A stretch of DNA of 37,664 nt, taken from positions 1 to 37,664 of the forward strand of contig JAIBBD010000017.1 of the NCBI GenBank assembly GCA_019694855.1. Reading direction: 5' to 3'. Positions 24,623 to 34,358 of the stretch are shown here, one piece after another. A program made the position numbers and the translations under genes. The notes beneath the pieces were generated by a model. The model ran no database searches, had not been told where the DNA came from, and was given only the letters and a program-made list of their open reading frames with translations. The DNA is from Dehalococcoidia bacterium. Its GTDB lineage: Bacteria > Chloroflexota > Dehalococcoidia > UBA2979. The first letter of the stretch is position 1, and each line of letters opens with the position of its first letter.

Positions 24623-25954
24623 ATGACGTCCGATGCACTCGACATCCGGCCGATCCTCGCAGTCCCACAGAACTCGTCCGACGGATGGCAGACGCTGTCC
24701 GAGGAAGACCGATTCGACTTCTTCCAGTCGCTGCCCCGCGGCGAGGCATCCGAACTGTTCCTGTCGCTATCCGCGGCGGACCAGGAGGCGCTGGTCAGCG
24801 CACTCCCCGTCAGCGAGCGGCGCGTCTGGCTGCGGCTGCTGGCGCCTGACGACGCCGCGGACCTGATCCAGCTCGCTCGCGAGGAGGAACGGGACGGGCT
24901 CCTCGGGCTGCTCGTCCCGCGCACGCGCATCGAGGTGGAGGCCCTCCTCGAGTACCAGGCGGACGTCGCGGGCGGCCGCATGAACCCCTCGTACGCGTGG
25001 GTGCGGCCGGAAATGACGGCCGCTCAGGCGCAGGCATACGTCCGTCTCCAGGCGGCCGACCGCATCTCGATGGTCTATTACTCGTACGTCCTCGACCGCG
25101 ACGAGCGCCTCCTCGGCGTCGTGTCGTTCCGCGAGCTGATGACGGCGCCGGCGCACCGCCCCGTCAGTGAGATTATGTTGCGTGATCCGGTATGCGTTGC
25201 CGAGGACCTCGACCAGGAGGCGGTGGCGCAGATTCTCGCGGAGCACGACCTGCTGGCGGTGCCGGTCGTCGACGCCGGCGGCCACATGAAGGGCATCATC
25301 ACCGTCGACGACGTGATCGACGTCGTGCAGCAGGAGGCGACCGAGGACATCCAGAAGATCGGCGGTAGCGAGGCGCTGACGCTGCCGTACTTCCGTACGC
25401 GGCCCGCCGAGATGCTGCGCAAGCGCGCGGGCTGGCTCTCGCTGCTGTTTCTCAGCGAGATGCTTACCGCCACGGCGATGGGGTTCTTCGAGCACGAGAT
25501 CGAGGCGGCAGTGGTGCTCGCCGTCTTCGTCCCGCTGGTCATCTCGAGCGGCGGCAACTCCGGCTCGCAGGCCTCCACGCTGGTGATCCGCGCGATGGCG
25601 CTCGGGGAAGTGCGGTTGCGTGACTGGTGGCGCGTCGTGCGCCGTGAGCTCGGCTTTGGGCTCTCGCTCGGGGCAATCCTGGCCACCATCGGCGCCATCC
25701 GCATCACCGTGTGGCAGGGGATCTTCGGGAGCTACGGCGACCATGCCTTCCAGCTGGCGATGACGGTGTCGCTCAGCCTGGTCGGGGTCGTGGCCTGGGG
25801 CACGATGGTGGGGTCGATGCTGCCGCTGGCCCTGCGGCGGGCCGGGTTCGACCCGGCCAACGCCTCGGCACCGTTTGTGGCGACGCTCTGCGACGTCACC
25901 GGCCTGGTGATCTACTTCTCCGTGGCGAAGCTGATCCTGCTCAACTCTCTCTAG
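24623..25954 (+). CDS. mgtE: MgtE-type magnesium transporter
   Basis: A 443-residue Mg2+ channel/transporter. Residues 25-115 are the cytosolic MgtE N-domain (superhelix with repeats). Residues 125-250 are a CBS pair (SEIMLRDPVCV, GIITVDDVIDVVQQEATED). Residues 268-443 are five transmembrane helices with the selectivity region VISSGGNSGSQAST and the pore Asp in FVATLCDVTGLVIYF. Mg2+ binding between the N and CBS domains normally closes the gate. Length is normal. The ATG at 24623 has GGAGG 9 nt upstream, placed in a hairpin. The leader has its own promoter, and the gene is divergent from the LOG-family gene. Confidence 0.95.
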   Translation: MTSDALDIRPILAVPQNSSDGWQTLSEEDRFDFFQSLPRGEASELFLSLSAADQEALVSALPVSERRVWLRLLAPDDAADLIQLAREEERDGLLGLLVPRTRIEVEALLEYQADVAGGRMNPSYAWVRPEMTAAQAQAYVRLQAADRISMVYYSYVLDRDERLLGVVSFRELMTAPAHRPVSEIMLRDPVCVAEDLDQEAVAQILAEHDLLAVPVVDAGGHMKGIITVDDVIDVVQQEATEDIQKIGGSEALTLPYFRTRPAEMLRKRAGWLSLLFLSEMLTATAMGFFEHEIEAAVVLAVFVPLVISSGGNSGSQASTLVIRAMALGEVRLRDWWRVVRRELGFGLSLGAILATIGAIRITVWQGIFGSYGDHAFQLAMTVSLSLVGVVAWGTMVGSMLPLALRRAGFDPANASAPFVATLCDVTGLVIYFSVAKLILLNSL

Positions 25955-25993
25955 CCGCCTCGGCGGCGCCGCCCGCCGCTCGATCGTCCGTGC

Positions 25994-25999
25994 TAGACT
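25994..25999 (+). promoter_or_regulatory. Possible -10 box (TAGACT) for the four-repeat secreted protein
   Basis: TAGACT in the 219-nt gap after mgtE; no matching -35. It would give a leader of about 170 nt, which includes the hairpin at 26127-26153. Confidence 0.35.
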
Positions 26000-26126
26000 G
26001 CCGCCGCGCTTCGAGGCACGGCCGCTACGGCCGCGCCACCCCGCGCGTCCTCCGCACCGGACCTCGGGAGGCGCGATGGAGAGAGACTGACACCGCCTCA
26101 CCCTGCATCCAGACGTTCGACGCCTC

Positions 26127-26153
26127 CCCCGGCCCGCGGTTGCGGACCCGGGG
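26127..26153 (+). other. Leader hairpin before the four-repeat secreted protein gene
   Basis: CCCCGG pairs with CCGGGG and CCGC with GCGG around a GGTT loop, separated by a small internal loop. It ends 7 nt before the AAGGAG ribosome-binding site (26161-26166). It could stabilise the mRNA or affect ribosome loading. Confidence 0.4.
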
Positions 26154-26173
26154 CGGACCGAAGGAGCATGACC

Positions 26174-27085
26174 ATGTCATCGAAGAGGATCCTCGCGTTC
26201 CTCGTCCCGGCCATCGTGGTCGCCGCACTGGCGGTGGCCCTCAGCGGCGGGACTCCCAGTCAGGCCCGCGAATCGAGCTCGCCCTCGACACAGCCGGTCC
26301 AGTCGCAGGCCACCAACCCCACGAAGGTGTTCGAATGCTTCCGCGTCGACGCCTCCAGTGACCAGCCCGGCGCAGACGCGAAGGCGACCGTGCGCCTCGT
26401 GACAGAGAACTTCGGCGGGAAGCTCGTGCGCGTACGCAAGCTTGTCGCGATGTGCGAGCTGGCCTACAAGTTCCCGCCGCCGCCCGCGGGCGTGCCTGAC
26501 GAGGTGTTCCCGCCCACCGACGCCGACGTGCGCGTCTTCGCCTGCTACCAGGTCCAGCGTGGCCAGGACCCCAACGACCCGTTCGTCCTTGCCACGCAGA
26601 ACTTTGGGAAGGACAACGTGCAGGTGCGCGCCTCGCAGCAGATGTGCGAAGAAGCGGCCAAGATCCGGACGGACGCGGCAGGCAACACCACGACGGTGGG
26701 GCAGCCCAGCGGCGTCGTCTGGCAGTGCTTCAACCTCGACAAGGCCAAGAGCATCAACCAGAAGTTCCGAGTCGTGACGAACAACTTCGGGCGCGATGAC
26801 GCGCTCGTCGTCAAGGGCGCGCAGCTCTGCGAGGAAGCGCGCAAGGACCGCATCACCGCCAGCGGCGAGGTCACCCACTCGGGTGAGGCGACCGGCCGGG
26901 TGGTCGAGTGCTTCCGTCTTGAGTCGAAGCTCGACCCGAAGGCAAAGGTCACGCTGATCACCAAGAACTTCGGGGCGGTCGACGTCCTCGTGCGGCGCGC
27001 GACGCAGATGTGCGAGCCCGGCGAGAAGACCCCGGTCTACACGCTGCCCAACGACCCGGCGCTCGACCAGCCGGGCGACGACTGA
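26174..27085 (+). CDS. Secreted protein with four Cys-paired repeats (DUF7450-like)
   Basis: A 303-residue exported protein. Residues 1-32 form a signal peptide, followed by a Ser/Thr/Gln linker to about 50. Four repeats of about 45 residues follow: 52-98, 121-163, 182-223 and 243-284. Each reads roughly V-x-x-C-[FY] ... V-x-x-x-T-x-N-F-G ... V-x-[VR]-x-x-x-x-[ML]-C-E. The Cys pairs are C55/C94, C124/C158, C185/C219 and C246/C280, so each repeat probably holds one disulfide. The pattern resembles secreted DUF7450-type repeats, though I cannot confirm this. Function is unknown; an extracellular binding or structural role is plausible. The ATG at 26174 is 7 nt after AAGGAG; the ATG at 26168 is too close. 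Confidence 0.75.
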   Translation: MSSKRILAFLVPAIVVAALAVALSGGTPSQARESSSPSTQPVQSQATNPTKVFECFRVDASSDQPGADAKATVRLVTENFGGKLVRVRKLVAMCELAYKFPPPPAGVPDEVFPPTDADVRVFACYQVQRGQDPNDPFVLATQNFGKDNVQVRASQQMCEEAAKIRTDAAGNTTTVGQPSGVVWQCFNLDKAKSINQKFRVVTNNFGRDDALVVKGAQLCEEARKDRITASGEVTHSGEATGRVVECFRLESKLDPKAKVTLITKNFGAVDVLVRRATQMCEPGEKTPVYTLPNDPALDQPGDD

Positions 27086-27108
27086 TCGCCGCTCGTCGGT
27101 GATCGCGT

Positions 27109-27138
27109 GGGAGGTCGCGGCCCGCGGCCCGGCCTCCC
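27109..27138 (+). terminator. Hairpin between the four-repeat protein gene and tRNA-Val
   Basis: GGGAGG and CCTCCC pair around a very GC-rich loop with further internal pairing. It lies 24 nt after the stop codon. No U-tract is present. Confidence 0.4.
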
Positions 27139-27155
27139 GCGCCACGGGCGCCGAG

Positions 27156-27184
27156 TTGTCGCCGTCTCGCGCCCGCCCTAGCAT
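27156..27184 (+). promoter_or_regulatory. tRNA-Val promoter (TTGTCG-17-TAGCAT)
   Basis: A -35 box TTGTCG (27156-27161), 17-nt spacing and a -10 box TAGCAT (27179-27184). Transcription would begin about 20 nt before the tRNA. The -35 is identical to that of the molybdopterin oxidoreductase gene. Confidence 0.65.
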
Positions 27185-27211
27185 CGAACGCAGCCCCGCG
27201 CGCAGTCCTCG

Positions 27212-27288
27212 GGGCGATTAGCTCAGCTGGTCAGAGCGTCCGGTTTACACCCGGAAGGTCAGAGGTTCGAGCCCTCTATCGCCCACCA
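27212..27288 (+). tRNA. tRNA-Val, anticodon UAC, CCA encoded
   Basis: A full cloverleaf is visible: acceptor GGGCGAT/ATCGCCC, D arm with GCTCAGCTGGTCAGAGC, anticodon stem TCCGG/CCGGA with loop TTTACAC (anticodon TAC, Val), and T arm AGAGG-TTCGAGC-CCTCT. The discriminator A and CCA tail are encoded in the DNA. Confidence 0.98.
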
Positions 27289-27331
27289 CACGCCGCGCTA
27301 TGCCGCGTTGCTGCTCCCAAGTACGGCCGAT

Positions 27332-27340
27332 TGGTATGAT
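27332..27340 (+). promoter_or_regulatory. Extended -10 promoter (TGGTATGAT) for the mutase cluster
   Basis: TATGAT at 27335-27340 preceded by TGG, an extended -10 that needs no strong -35. It gives a leader of about 60 nt before the mutase GTG and sits between the tRNA and the five-gene cluster. Confidence 0.55.
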
Positions 27341-27405
27341 TCGCAGGCGCTGCCCCATCTCGGGAGCACGCGCCCCAGCGGGTATTGCGCGAGCAGGGGG
27401 GCTAC

Positions 27406-29061
27406 GTGGCAAGCCACAGTCAGCACGAATGGCTCGAGACGACCTACGCGAAGGCAACCGAGCGCGCCAAGGAGCGCCAGCCTCGCTTCGAATCCTCGTC
27501 CGGCGCTGAAGTAGCGCCGCTCTACGGTCCCGAAGACCTCGCTGAGTGGAATTACTTCGAGAAGCTCGGATACCCCTCGGAGTACCCGTTCACGCGCGGC
27601 GTGCAGCCGACCATGTACCGCGGGCGGCTCTGGACGATGCGCCAGTACGCCGGGTTCGGCGACGCCGAGGAGTCCAACCGCCGCTACCAGTTCCTGCTCT
27701 CGCAGGGCCAGACCGGCCTCTCCGTCGCGTTCGACCTGCCGACCCAGATCGGGTACGACTCGGACGCGCCGGAGGCCGAGGGCGAAGTTGGGAAGGTTGG
27801 CGTCGCCATCTCTTCCCTCGAGGACATCGAGACGCTCACTGAGGGATTGCCGCTCGACCGCGTCACAACCTCGATGACGATCAACGCGACGGGCTCAATC
27901 CTGCTCGCGTTGTACGTCGCGGCTGCAAAGAAGCAGGGCGCGGACCTGACCAAGGTCGGCGGCACCATCCAGCACGACATCCTGAAGGAGTACATCGCGC
28001 GCGGGACGTACATCTTCCCGCCCCGGCCCTCGCTCCGCCTCGTCACGGACGTCTTCGCCTGGTGCAAGGACAACCTGCCCGAGTGGAACACGATCTCGAT
28101 CTCCGGCTACCACATGCGTGAGGCCGGGTGCACGGCCGCCCAGGAGCTCGCGTTCACCTTCGCGGACGCCATCGAGTACTGCGACGCTGCGTTGGCCGCA
28201 GGCCTGAGCATCGACGATATCGCGCCGCGGCTCTCGTTCTTCTGGGCCTGCCACTCGAACTTCCTCGAGGAGGTGGCGAAGTTCCGTGCCTCGAGGCGGA
28301 TGTGGGCGAAGATCGTCAAGGAGCGCTACGGCTCAACGAATCCGCGTTCGCAGATGCTGCGTTTCCATACGCAGACCGGCGGCGCGACCCTCACGGCGCA
28401 ACAGCCGCTGAACAACGTGATTCGCACCGCTTTCCAGGCAATGTCTGCCGTCCTCGGCGGCACGCAGTCGCTGCACACCAACTCGTGGGACGAGGCGCTG
28501 GCGCTGCCCACCGAAGGAGCCGTCGAGATCGCCCTGCGCACGCAGCAGGTCATTGGTTACGAGACGGGCGTCGCGGACGTGATCGACCCGCTCGCCGGCT
28601 CGTACTACATCGAGTCGCTGACCGACCGCGTCGAGGAAGAGGCGAACCAGTACCTCGCGCGCATCGAGGACATGGGCGGCGCGTTGGCCTGCATCGAGCA
28701 GGGCTTCCAGCAGCGCGAGATCCAGGAGTCGGCCTACCGCCTCCAGCGCATGACCGAGACGAAGGAGCGCGTGGTCGTCGGCGTGAACCAGTTCCAGACG
28801 GAAGCCGTACACGTCCCGGAGATCATGCGCGTCGACCCGGCCCTGGCGCAGCGGCAGATCGGCCGGCTGCAGGCGCTGAGGGAGCGACGCGACAACACGG
28901 CCGTCGATGCCGCGCTCGCGAAGATCCGCGCGGCGGCGCACACCGACGAGAACATGATGCCGCTGCTCATCGAAGCGGTGGAGTGCTACACGACGCTCGG
29001 CGAGATCTGCAACGTGCTGCGCCAGGAGTGGGGCGAGTACCAGGAAGTGCTCACGATCTGA
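27406..29061 (+). CDS. Methylmalonyl-CoA mutase, catalytic (large) subunit of the split type
   Basis: A 551-residue acyl-CoA mutase barrel without the B12-binding domain, which is encoded separately at 30421-30831. Family motifs include [59 protein letters not shown] and [16 protein letters not shown]. Tyr71 and Arg199 (ARGTY) fit the residues that hold the methylmalonyl carboxylate in methylmalonyl-CoA mutase; isobutyryl-CoA mutases usually have Gln at the second site. With the epimerase and MeaB genes alongside, methylmalonyl-CoA to succinyl-CoA conversion is the best call. The GTG at 27406 has AGGGGGG just upstream; a TTG at 27385 is an alternative. The stop codon overlaps the next start (TGATG). 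Confidence 0.94.
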   Translation: MASHSQHEWLETTYAKATERAKERQPRFESSSGAEVAPLYGPEDLAEWNYFEKLGYPSEYPFTRGVQPTMYRGRLWTMRQYAGFGDAEESNRRYQFLLSQGQTGLSVAFDLPTQIGYDSDAPEAEGEVGKVGVAISSLEDIETLTEGLPLDRVTTSMTINATGSILLALYVAAAKKQGADLTKVGGTIQHDILKEYIARGTYIFPPRPSLRLVTDVFAWCKDNLPEWNTISISGYHMREAGCTAAQELAFTFADAIEYCDAALAAGLSIDDIAPRLSFFWACHSNFLEEVAKFRASRRMWAKIVKERYGSTNPRSQMLRFHTQTGGATLTAQQPLNNVIRTAFQAMSAVLGGTQSLHTNSWDEALALPTEGAVEIALRTQQVIGYETGVADVIDPLAGSYYIESLTDRVEEEANQYLARIEDMGGALACIEQGFQQREIQESAYRLQRMTETKERVVVGVNQFQTEAVHVPEIMRVDPALAQRQIGRLQALRERRDNTAVDAALAKIRAAAHTDENMMPLLIEAVECYTTLGEICNVLRQEWGEYQEVLTI

Positions 29062-29528
29062 TGCCGGACGTCCTCGACGAGATCGTGGAGGAGAACGCGC
29101 GCGCGCGAGCCGAGTTGCTCGAGGCGGTTGACGCGATCCCGGCTGCGGTCCGCCTGGAGCCCTCAATCGACGGCTGGTCGGTCAAGGACATCCTTGTGAA
29201 CATCGCTGCCTGGCAGGACGGTTACGCGCACGCGCTCGAGCTGATGGCGCGGGGCGAGCGGCCGAAGGTGCCCGACTACGAGGATGACGATATCGACGCC
29301 TTCAACGCGCGGCGGCAGCAGGAGTCCGCGAGCGACAGCTGGGAACAGACGCTCGGGCGGCTGCGCGCCGCGCGCGAGCGGCACGAGGCCGCCGTCCGTG
29401 GCCTGCTCGCGCTCGACCCGGAGCGCTACGCCAAGGGAAAGACGGCGCGCCGCCTCGCGGACGCGGCCGATCATGACCGTGAACACATCGAACAGATCGC
29501 AGCCTGGCGGCGCTCGCGAGGGGTCTAG
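29061..29528 (+). CDS. DinB/ClbS-like four-helix protein within the mutase cluster
   Basis: A 155-residue protein of the DinB-like metal-binding four-helix superfamily. The typical GWSVKDIL..IAAW motif is at 38-51, and the C-terminal H138-x3-H142 pair (DHDREHIEQI) is present. The third metal ligand, normally a His in 'DILAHIAAW', is Asn47 here, so the metal site may be altered or absent. Substrates in this superfamily vary (thiol-dependent transferases, toxin resistance), so no reaction is assigned. It is translationally coupled to the mutase gene (TGATG overlap). Its role in the methylmalonyl pathway is unclear. A long reading frame that starts inside the mutase gene and runs into this one is not a fusion. 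Confidence 0.82.
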   Translation: MPDVLDEIVEENARARAELLEAVDAIPAAVRLEPSIDGWSVKDILVNIAAWQDGYAHALELMARGERPKVPDYEDDDIDAFNARRQQESASDSWEQTLGRLRAARERHEAAVRGLLALDPERYAKGKTARRLADAADHDREHIEQIAAWRRSRGV

Positions 29529-29555
29529 CCGCAGCGGTTCTAGAGTGGAGTTGCC

Positions 29556-30371
29556 GTGATCAGCCGTCTGCACCACGTCGCCGTCGTCGTCCCGGACGCC
29601 GACGCCGCGCTGACCTTCTACCGCGACACGATGGGCCTGACCGTGACCGGTGACGAAGTCATCGACGAGCAGGGCGTCCGCGGCGTCCTCCTCGAGGTGG
29701 GCGAGAACGAGATTGAGATCATCCAGCCGGTCCGTGACGATACCGGGGTCGCGCGCTTCCTTGAGAGCCGCGGGCCGACGCTGCACCACTACTGCTTCGC
29801 CACGGACGACATTGACGGGGAGCTCGAGCGCATCAAGGGCATCGAGGTCGAGTTGATCGACCAGAAGGCCCGCCGCGGCCTCGCGGGCCAGGTGGCATTC
29901 ATCCACCCACGCTCGATGAACGGCGTGCTGGTCGAGCTGGCGCAGCCGCCGGCGGGCACGCACGTCTCGTCGGCCAAGGGGTTCGACCACCTCGCGGTTC
30001 GGACCAGCGACCCGGCGGCGCTCGCGGCGTCCTGGGAGCGCGTGATCGGCCTCCGCATCGCGAGCCGCCTCGGCCCGTTCAACGGCATGTACATCGACGA
30101 GGTGCCCTGCGGGCAGTGCCGGATCGAGCTGCTGTCACCCGCCTCGGCGGATGCGCCGATCGCACAGCAGATCGCCGAGCAGGGCCAGGGCGCCATGCCG
30201 ATGGTCGCCATCGAGGTGCAGGACCTCGACGCCGAAATCGCGCGCTACCGTGCGGCTGGCATCGAGATGCCCGACGCGGCCCCATCGCTGTTGCCGAACG
30301 CGCGCATCTCCACCGTACCCGCGAGCGCGGCCTTTGGCATGGCCATTCAGCTCATCGCATACACGCGCTAA
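29556..30371 (+). CDS. Methylmalonyl-CoA epimerase-like protein with two VOC domains
   Basis: A 271-residue protein with two vicinal-oxygen-chelate domains in tandem. The first (2-130) looks like methylmalonyl-CoA epimerase: [10 protein letters not shown] with H7, [36 protein letters not shown] with H78, and GVLVELAQP with E127. The second (141-270) is a more distant VOC domain ([25 protein letters not shown]). Typical epimerases have one domain of about 140 residues, so this is a fusion or duplication. It would interconvert the R and S forms of methylmalonyl-CoA for the mutase. The GTG at 29556 follows GGAG; TAGAGT at 29541-29546 is a possible internal -10. Confidence 0.87.
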   Translation: MISRLHHVAVVVPDADAALTFYRDTMGLTVTGDEVIDEQGVRGVLLEVGENEIEIIQPVRDDTGVARFLESRGPTLHHYCFATDDIDGELERIKGIEVELIDQKARRGLAGQVAFIHPRSMNGVLVELAQPPAGTHVSSAKGFDHLAVRTSDPAALAASWERVIGLRIASRLGPFNGMYIDEVPCGQCRIELLSPASADAPIAQQIAEQGQGAMPMVAIEVQDLDAEIARYRAAGIEMPDAAPSLLPNARISTVPASAAFGMAIQLIAYTR

Positions 30372-30420
30372 CCTCGACGGCGGTCGAGCGAACGAGGACA
30401 GAGGCGACAGGAGCACGAGC

Positions 30421-30831
30421 ATGGTTACCGAGAATCGGACGCTGCGCGTCCTCATCGCAAAGCCCGGCCTCGACGGCCACGACCGCGGCGCGAAAGTGGT
30501 CGCCCGCGCGCTGCGCGACGCCGGCATGGAGGTTATCTACACCGGCATCCGCCAGACGCCCGAGATGATCGCGGAGGCGGCCCTGCAGGAGGACGTCGAC
30601 GTCGTCGGCCTGTCCATCCTTTCTGGCGCCCACCTCGAGCTATTCCCGCGCGTGATCGCGGAACTCGAGAAGCGCGGCGTCACGGACGTGCTGCTCTTCT
30701 GCGGCGGGATCATCCCCGAAGGCGACATCCCCGCCATCCAGCAGATGGGCTTCAAAGGCGTCTTTGGCCCGGGCACGGACACGAACGACATCATCGCGTT
30801 CCTGCGCGAGAACGTGACCGAGAAGCAGTAG
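30421..30831 (+). CDS. Methylmalonyl-CoA mutase, cobalamin-binding (small) subunit
   Basis: A 136-residue B12-binding domain protein. The DxHxxG motif (D18, H20, G23 in [11 protein letters not shown]) supplies the His that replaces dimethylbenzimidazole under cobalt. It is followed by GLSILSGAH (SxL) and the [11 protein letters not shown] (GG) motif. It pairs with the catalytic subunit at 27406 to form the two-subunit mutase found in archaea and some bacteria. Length is typical. The ATG at 30421 has CAGGAG 9 nt upstream; a longer in-frame reading that overlaps the epimerase gene is rejected. Confidence 0.95.
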   Translation: MVTENRTLRVLIAKPGLDGHDRGAKVVARALRDAGMEVIYTGIRQTPEMIAEAALQEDVDVVGLSILSGAHLELFPRVIAELEKRGVTDVLLFCGGIIPEGDIPAIQQMGFKGVFGPGTDTNDIIAFLRENVTEKQ

Positions 30832-30832
30832 C

Positions 30833-31792
<960 letters not shown>

Positions 31793-31822
31793 CCCTCGCC
31801 AGCCTCTCGGCACTCGTCCGCG

Positions 31823-34111
31823 CTACGCGGCCTCCATGCGCGCCTTTCGCTGGCGGAAATACAGCCAGATCGCGCCCGTCGCGAGCCAGATCGCCACGCA
31901 GAGGATGAACAGCGCCTTCAGGCTCGTGTCCTGAATCGGTGAGCTGAAGTCGCCCTGCGGGTTCATCAGCACGTGGAGGAACACAAACGTCACCGGCAGC
32001 GCAATCGAGAACCAGGCGAGCCGGCTCCACTTCCACACCTTCTGCCCGTCCATGAACTCGATCGGGACGAGCGTGAAGAGCAGGCCCTGGATGCCGCCGA
32101 CGAAGATCGCGACCGCGACGGCCTCGAGCAGCGCGCCGAAGAAGCTGCCGTCCTCGGCCCACGAGCGGAACGGCGACACCAGCAACCAGCTCAGCAGGCT
32201 GAACCCGAACATCACGAGCATCGGGAGGTAGATCAGCTTGCCCTCCTCGCCGGTTGAGGGTTCCTCGCCCGGCATGAACGCCGCGGCGGCGACGAAGCCG
32301 TAGATGATGCCTGGATGCACATCGAAGAGCCGTGAGAGCAGCACGGAGCCGATCGCGAGGATGATCGCGAAGGGGAAGAACAGGATCCCGGCGGCAAGAC
32401 CGTACCGCCGTCGCGCGAGCCAGATCTGCACGCCGTCGAAGGTCACGGTCATCGCGCCGATACCAATGATGAGGCTGAGCATGAGGACGAACGTGGTCTG
32501 ATTGAACCCGAAGTTCGGGTCGAGCATCGCGTAGACGAGGCTCGTCAGTCCGAGGAGCCCCATGTACCTCGAGAGGCGTTCGAAGGTCCAGTTGCCCGTG
32601 GCACGATGGACCACGAACCCGAGCTGGTGGAACAGCCCGCGAGCGGGGCCGGTGAAGCGGTCGATCCACGGCTCGAAGAAGTCATGGTTCTCTTCGACGG
32701 TCGAGTTGATGATCGAGGCGTCAAACAGCACGAGCAGCATGAGGACGATCGCGAGCAGCAGGTTCGTGAGCATCACTTCGGCGTGACCGCTCGTATCCGC
32801 CACGTCGCGCGCCGACATCGAGAACGCCGGCCGGAAGTTGCCGCTCCCGGTCGACCCGTTCGACGAGCTCGAGGTGGGAGCCGGGGCGGCCGTCGGCGTG
32901 ACGGTCGGCCGGGCCGTCGGGGTCGGCGTCGGCGTGCGGGTGGGCGTCGCCGTGGGCGTGGGGGATGGCGTCGACGTCGGTGTCGAGGTCGGCGTGAGCG
33001 GGCCGGGGACGCCCGGGGAGCCCGTCGTTCCGGTCGGGCCGGGCCCACCCGCCGGGCCTCCCGGGTTGGATGGGGTGTTCGAACCGCCCGGGCTACCGCC
33101 CGGGGGTGTCGACCCGCCGCTCGGCGTGCTCGTGGCCGACGAGGTCGCCGCAGGCGTGGCGGTGGCGGATGCCGTCGCCGTCGCGGTCGCCGTCGCCGAA
33201 GCAGTTGCGGTGGCAGTGGGGGTCGCCGTGGCGCTGGCTGTGGCAGTCGCCGTCGCCGTCGCCGTCGTCGTCACCGTCGCCGTGGCGGTCACCGTGGTGG
33301 GCGGCGGTGTGGGGGGATTCGGGGTCGGCGTGGGCGGCGCCGTGACCTGGTAGATGTCGAGGTGGTCGATGCCCGCCGGGCAGCTTCCCAGCGGCGCGAG
33401 GAGCACGGAAACCGTCCCTGAGCCGACACCAGAGACGAACAGGCAGCCGCCGGCCTGGACGCCATTCGAGAGGTGTCCGGTATGAATGCCCCCACCACTG
33501 GCGGCCGTATTCAGGTCGCTCCCCTCGAAGGCCACGCACAGCGAGGTGATGCGCTTCCCCGCGGGAGCCGAGTAGGTCGCCTGCGACGCGCCCCCGACCG
33601 CCACCGTCAGCGTGGCATCGCCGCATGGCACTGGCGGGGTCGGCGTGAGCGTCGGCGTAGGGGTTGGCGTGAGCGTCGGGGTGGGGGTCGGTGTCGGCGC
33701 TACGCCATAGATAACGTCGATGTGGTTCCCGATGCACCCCTCAGAATCGAGCGAGGTGACCGTGACACTCCCGGTACCGATACCGGCGATCGAGAAGCAA
33801 CCAAGGGCTACGTTGCCGTCAGACGTGGCAGGTTCGGTGTGGTTGTCTCCTCCCCATCCGACGCAGACAGCCTGGGCGATCTGGCCAGACTCGATCGGAG
33901 CGGACCAGGAAGCGGCGATGCCATCAAACGCGACCACCGCGCCGGTCGACTCGGTCACGTTGCAAGCCTCGGGGCTTCCCGGGCCGGTACCGTAGACCGT
34001 GCGCGGACCGACGAGCAGCGGGTACGCGGCGAGGGCCGCGGAGGCCAGGACCACCGCGAGCAGAAGCCAGCGCGTGGGCTGACCGGAACGGATGAGCCGG
34101 ATCCGAGGCAC
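31823..34111 (-). CDS. Large surface/membrane protein, FGLLP-motif family-like
   Basis: A 762-residue protein. Residues 14-34 are a signal or anchor helix. Two homologous domains of about 90 residues follow (50-137 and 163-257), each with four Cys (50/83/105/126 and 163/192/223/244). Residues 258-423 are low-complexity Thr/Ala/Pro with a short collagen-like stretch (GPTGTTGSPGVPGP). Residues 440-755 carry about eight membrane helices. The segment LLFTLVPIEFMDGQKVWKWSR matches the core of 'FGLLP motif-containing' membrane proteins known from Chloroflexota, with a changed motif. Function is unknown. The GTG at 34111 follows GGAGG; the open frame runs further upstream without signal-like sequence. 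The gene is divergent from the MFS exporter. Confidence 0.8.
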   Translation of the reverse strand: MPRIRLIRSGQPTRWLLLAVVLASAALAAYPLLVGPRTVYGTGPGSPEACNVTESTGAVVAFDGIAASWSAPIESGQIAQAVCVGWGGDNHTEPATSDGNVALGCFSIAGIGTGSVTVTSLDSEGCIGNHIDVIYGVAPTPTPTPTLTPTPTPTLTPTPPVPCGDATLTVAVGGASQATYSAPAGKRITSLCVAFEGSDLNTAASGGGIHTGHLSNGVQAGGCLFVSGVGSGTVSVLLAPLGSCPAGIDHLDIYQVTAPPTPTPNPPTPPPTTVTATATVTTTATATATATASATATPTATATASATATATATASATATPAATSSATSTPSGGSTPPGGSPGGSNTPSNPGGPAGGPGPTGTTGSPGVPGPLTPTSTPTSTPSPTPTATPTRTPTPTPTARPTVTPTAAPAPTSSSSNGSTGSGNFRPAFSMSARDVADTSGHAEVMLTNLLLAIVLMLLVLFDASIINSTVEENHDFFEPWIDRFTGPARGLFHQLGFVVHRATGNWTFERLSRYMGLLGLTSLVYAMLDPNFGFNQTTFVLMLSLIIGIGAMTVTFDGVQIWLARRRYGLAAGILFFPFAIILAIGSVLLSRLFDVHPGIIYGFVAAAAFMPGEEPSTGEEGKLIYLPMLVMFGFSLLSWLLVSPFRSWAEDGSFFGALLEAVAVAIFVGGIQGLLFTLVPIEFMDGQKVWKWSRLAWFSIALPVTFVFLHVLMNPQGDFSSPIQDTSLKALFILCVAIWLATGAIWLYFRQRKARMEAA
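33130..33345. repeat. Low-complexity DNA coding for a Thr/Ala stalk
   Basis: Near-repeats of GTCGCC/GTGGCG units on the plus strand encode alternating Thr-Ala on the minus strand inside the large membrane-protein gene. Such tracts tend to vary in length between strains. Confidence 0.6.
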
Positions 34112-34302
34112 TCGTCCTCCCGCCTCGCGCGCCCCCCGCGATGACGCTCGCAACCGCGAGAAGATATCCCAACTGAAGCGCGTGCGAAATCCCGCGGCCG
34201 GAACGTGCCAAACGGGCATGCACTCGAAACGTCGCGGCCTGCGGGACACGGTACGCTGGTTTGACGTGCCCCGGCCCATAAGGTCCCGCCCGAACGAGCA
34301 GG

Positions 34303-34332
34303 TTGACCAGCTGCGAGGCCGGGCAGGATGCT
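34303..34332 (+). promoter_or_regulatory. Likely promoter of the MFS exporter (TTGACC-18-GATGCT)
   Basis: A -35 box TTGACC (34303-34308), 18-nt spacing and a -10 box GATGCT (34327-34332). The predicted transcription start, near 34339, falls next to the operator at 34342-34358. Confidence 0.5.
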
Positions 34333-34341
34333 GGGATCTCA

Positions 34342-34358
34342 ACTGACCATCGGTCAGT
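34342..34358. promoter_or_regulatory. TetR-type operator before the MFS exporter gene
   Basis: A perfect inverted repeat ACTGACC-ATC-GGTCAGT, very like operators bound by TetR-family repressors (TGACC..GGTCA). It lies between the predicted transcription start and the ribosome-binding site AAGGAGG (34359-34365). No tetR gene is within the window. Confidence 0.7.

Noticed and set aside
28128-29528. A 466-residue fusion of an Arg-rich domain with the DinB-like protein
   Set aside because: The upstream part is the mutase gene read in another frame. The DinB-like start at 29061 fits the family and overlaps the mutase stop.
32838-33353. Plus-strand frame coding for a Val/Gly/Ala-rich repeat protein
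   Set aside because: It is the antisense of the Thr/Ala/Pro stalk of the large membrane protein; the repeats follow from that codon pattern.
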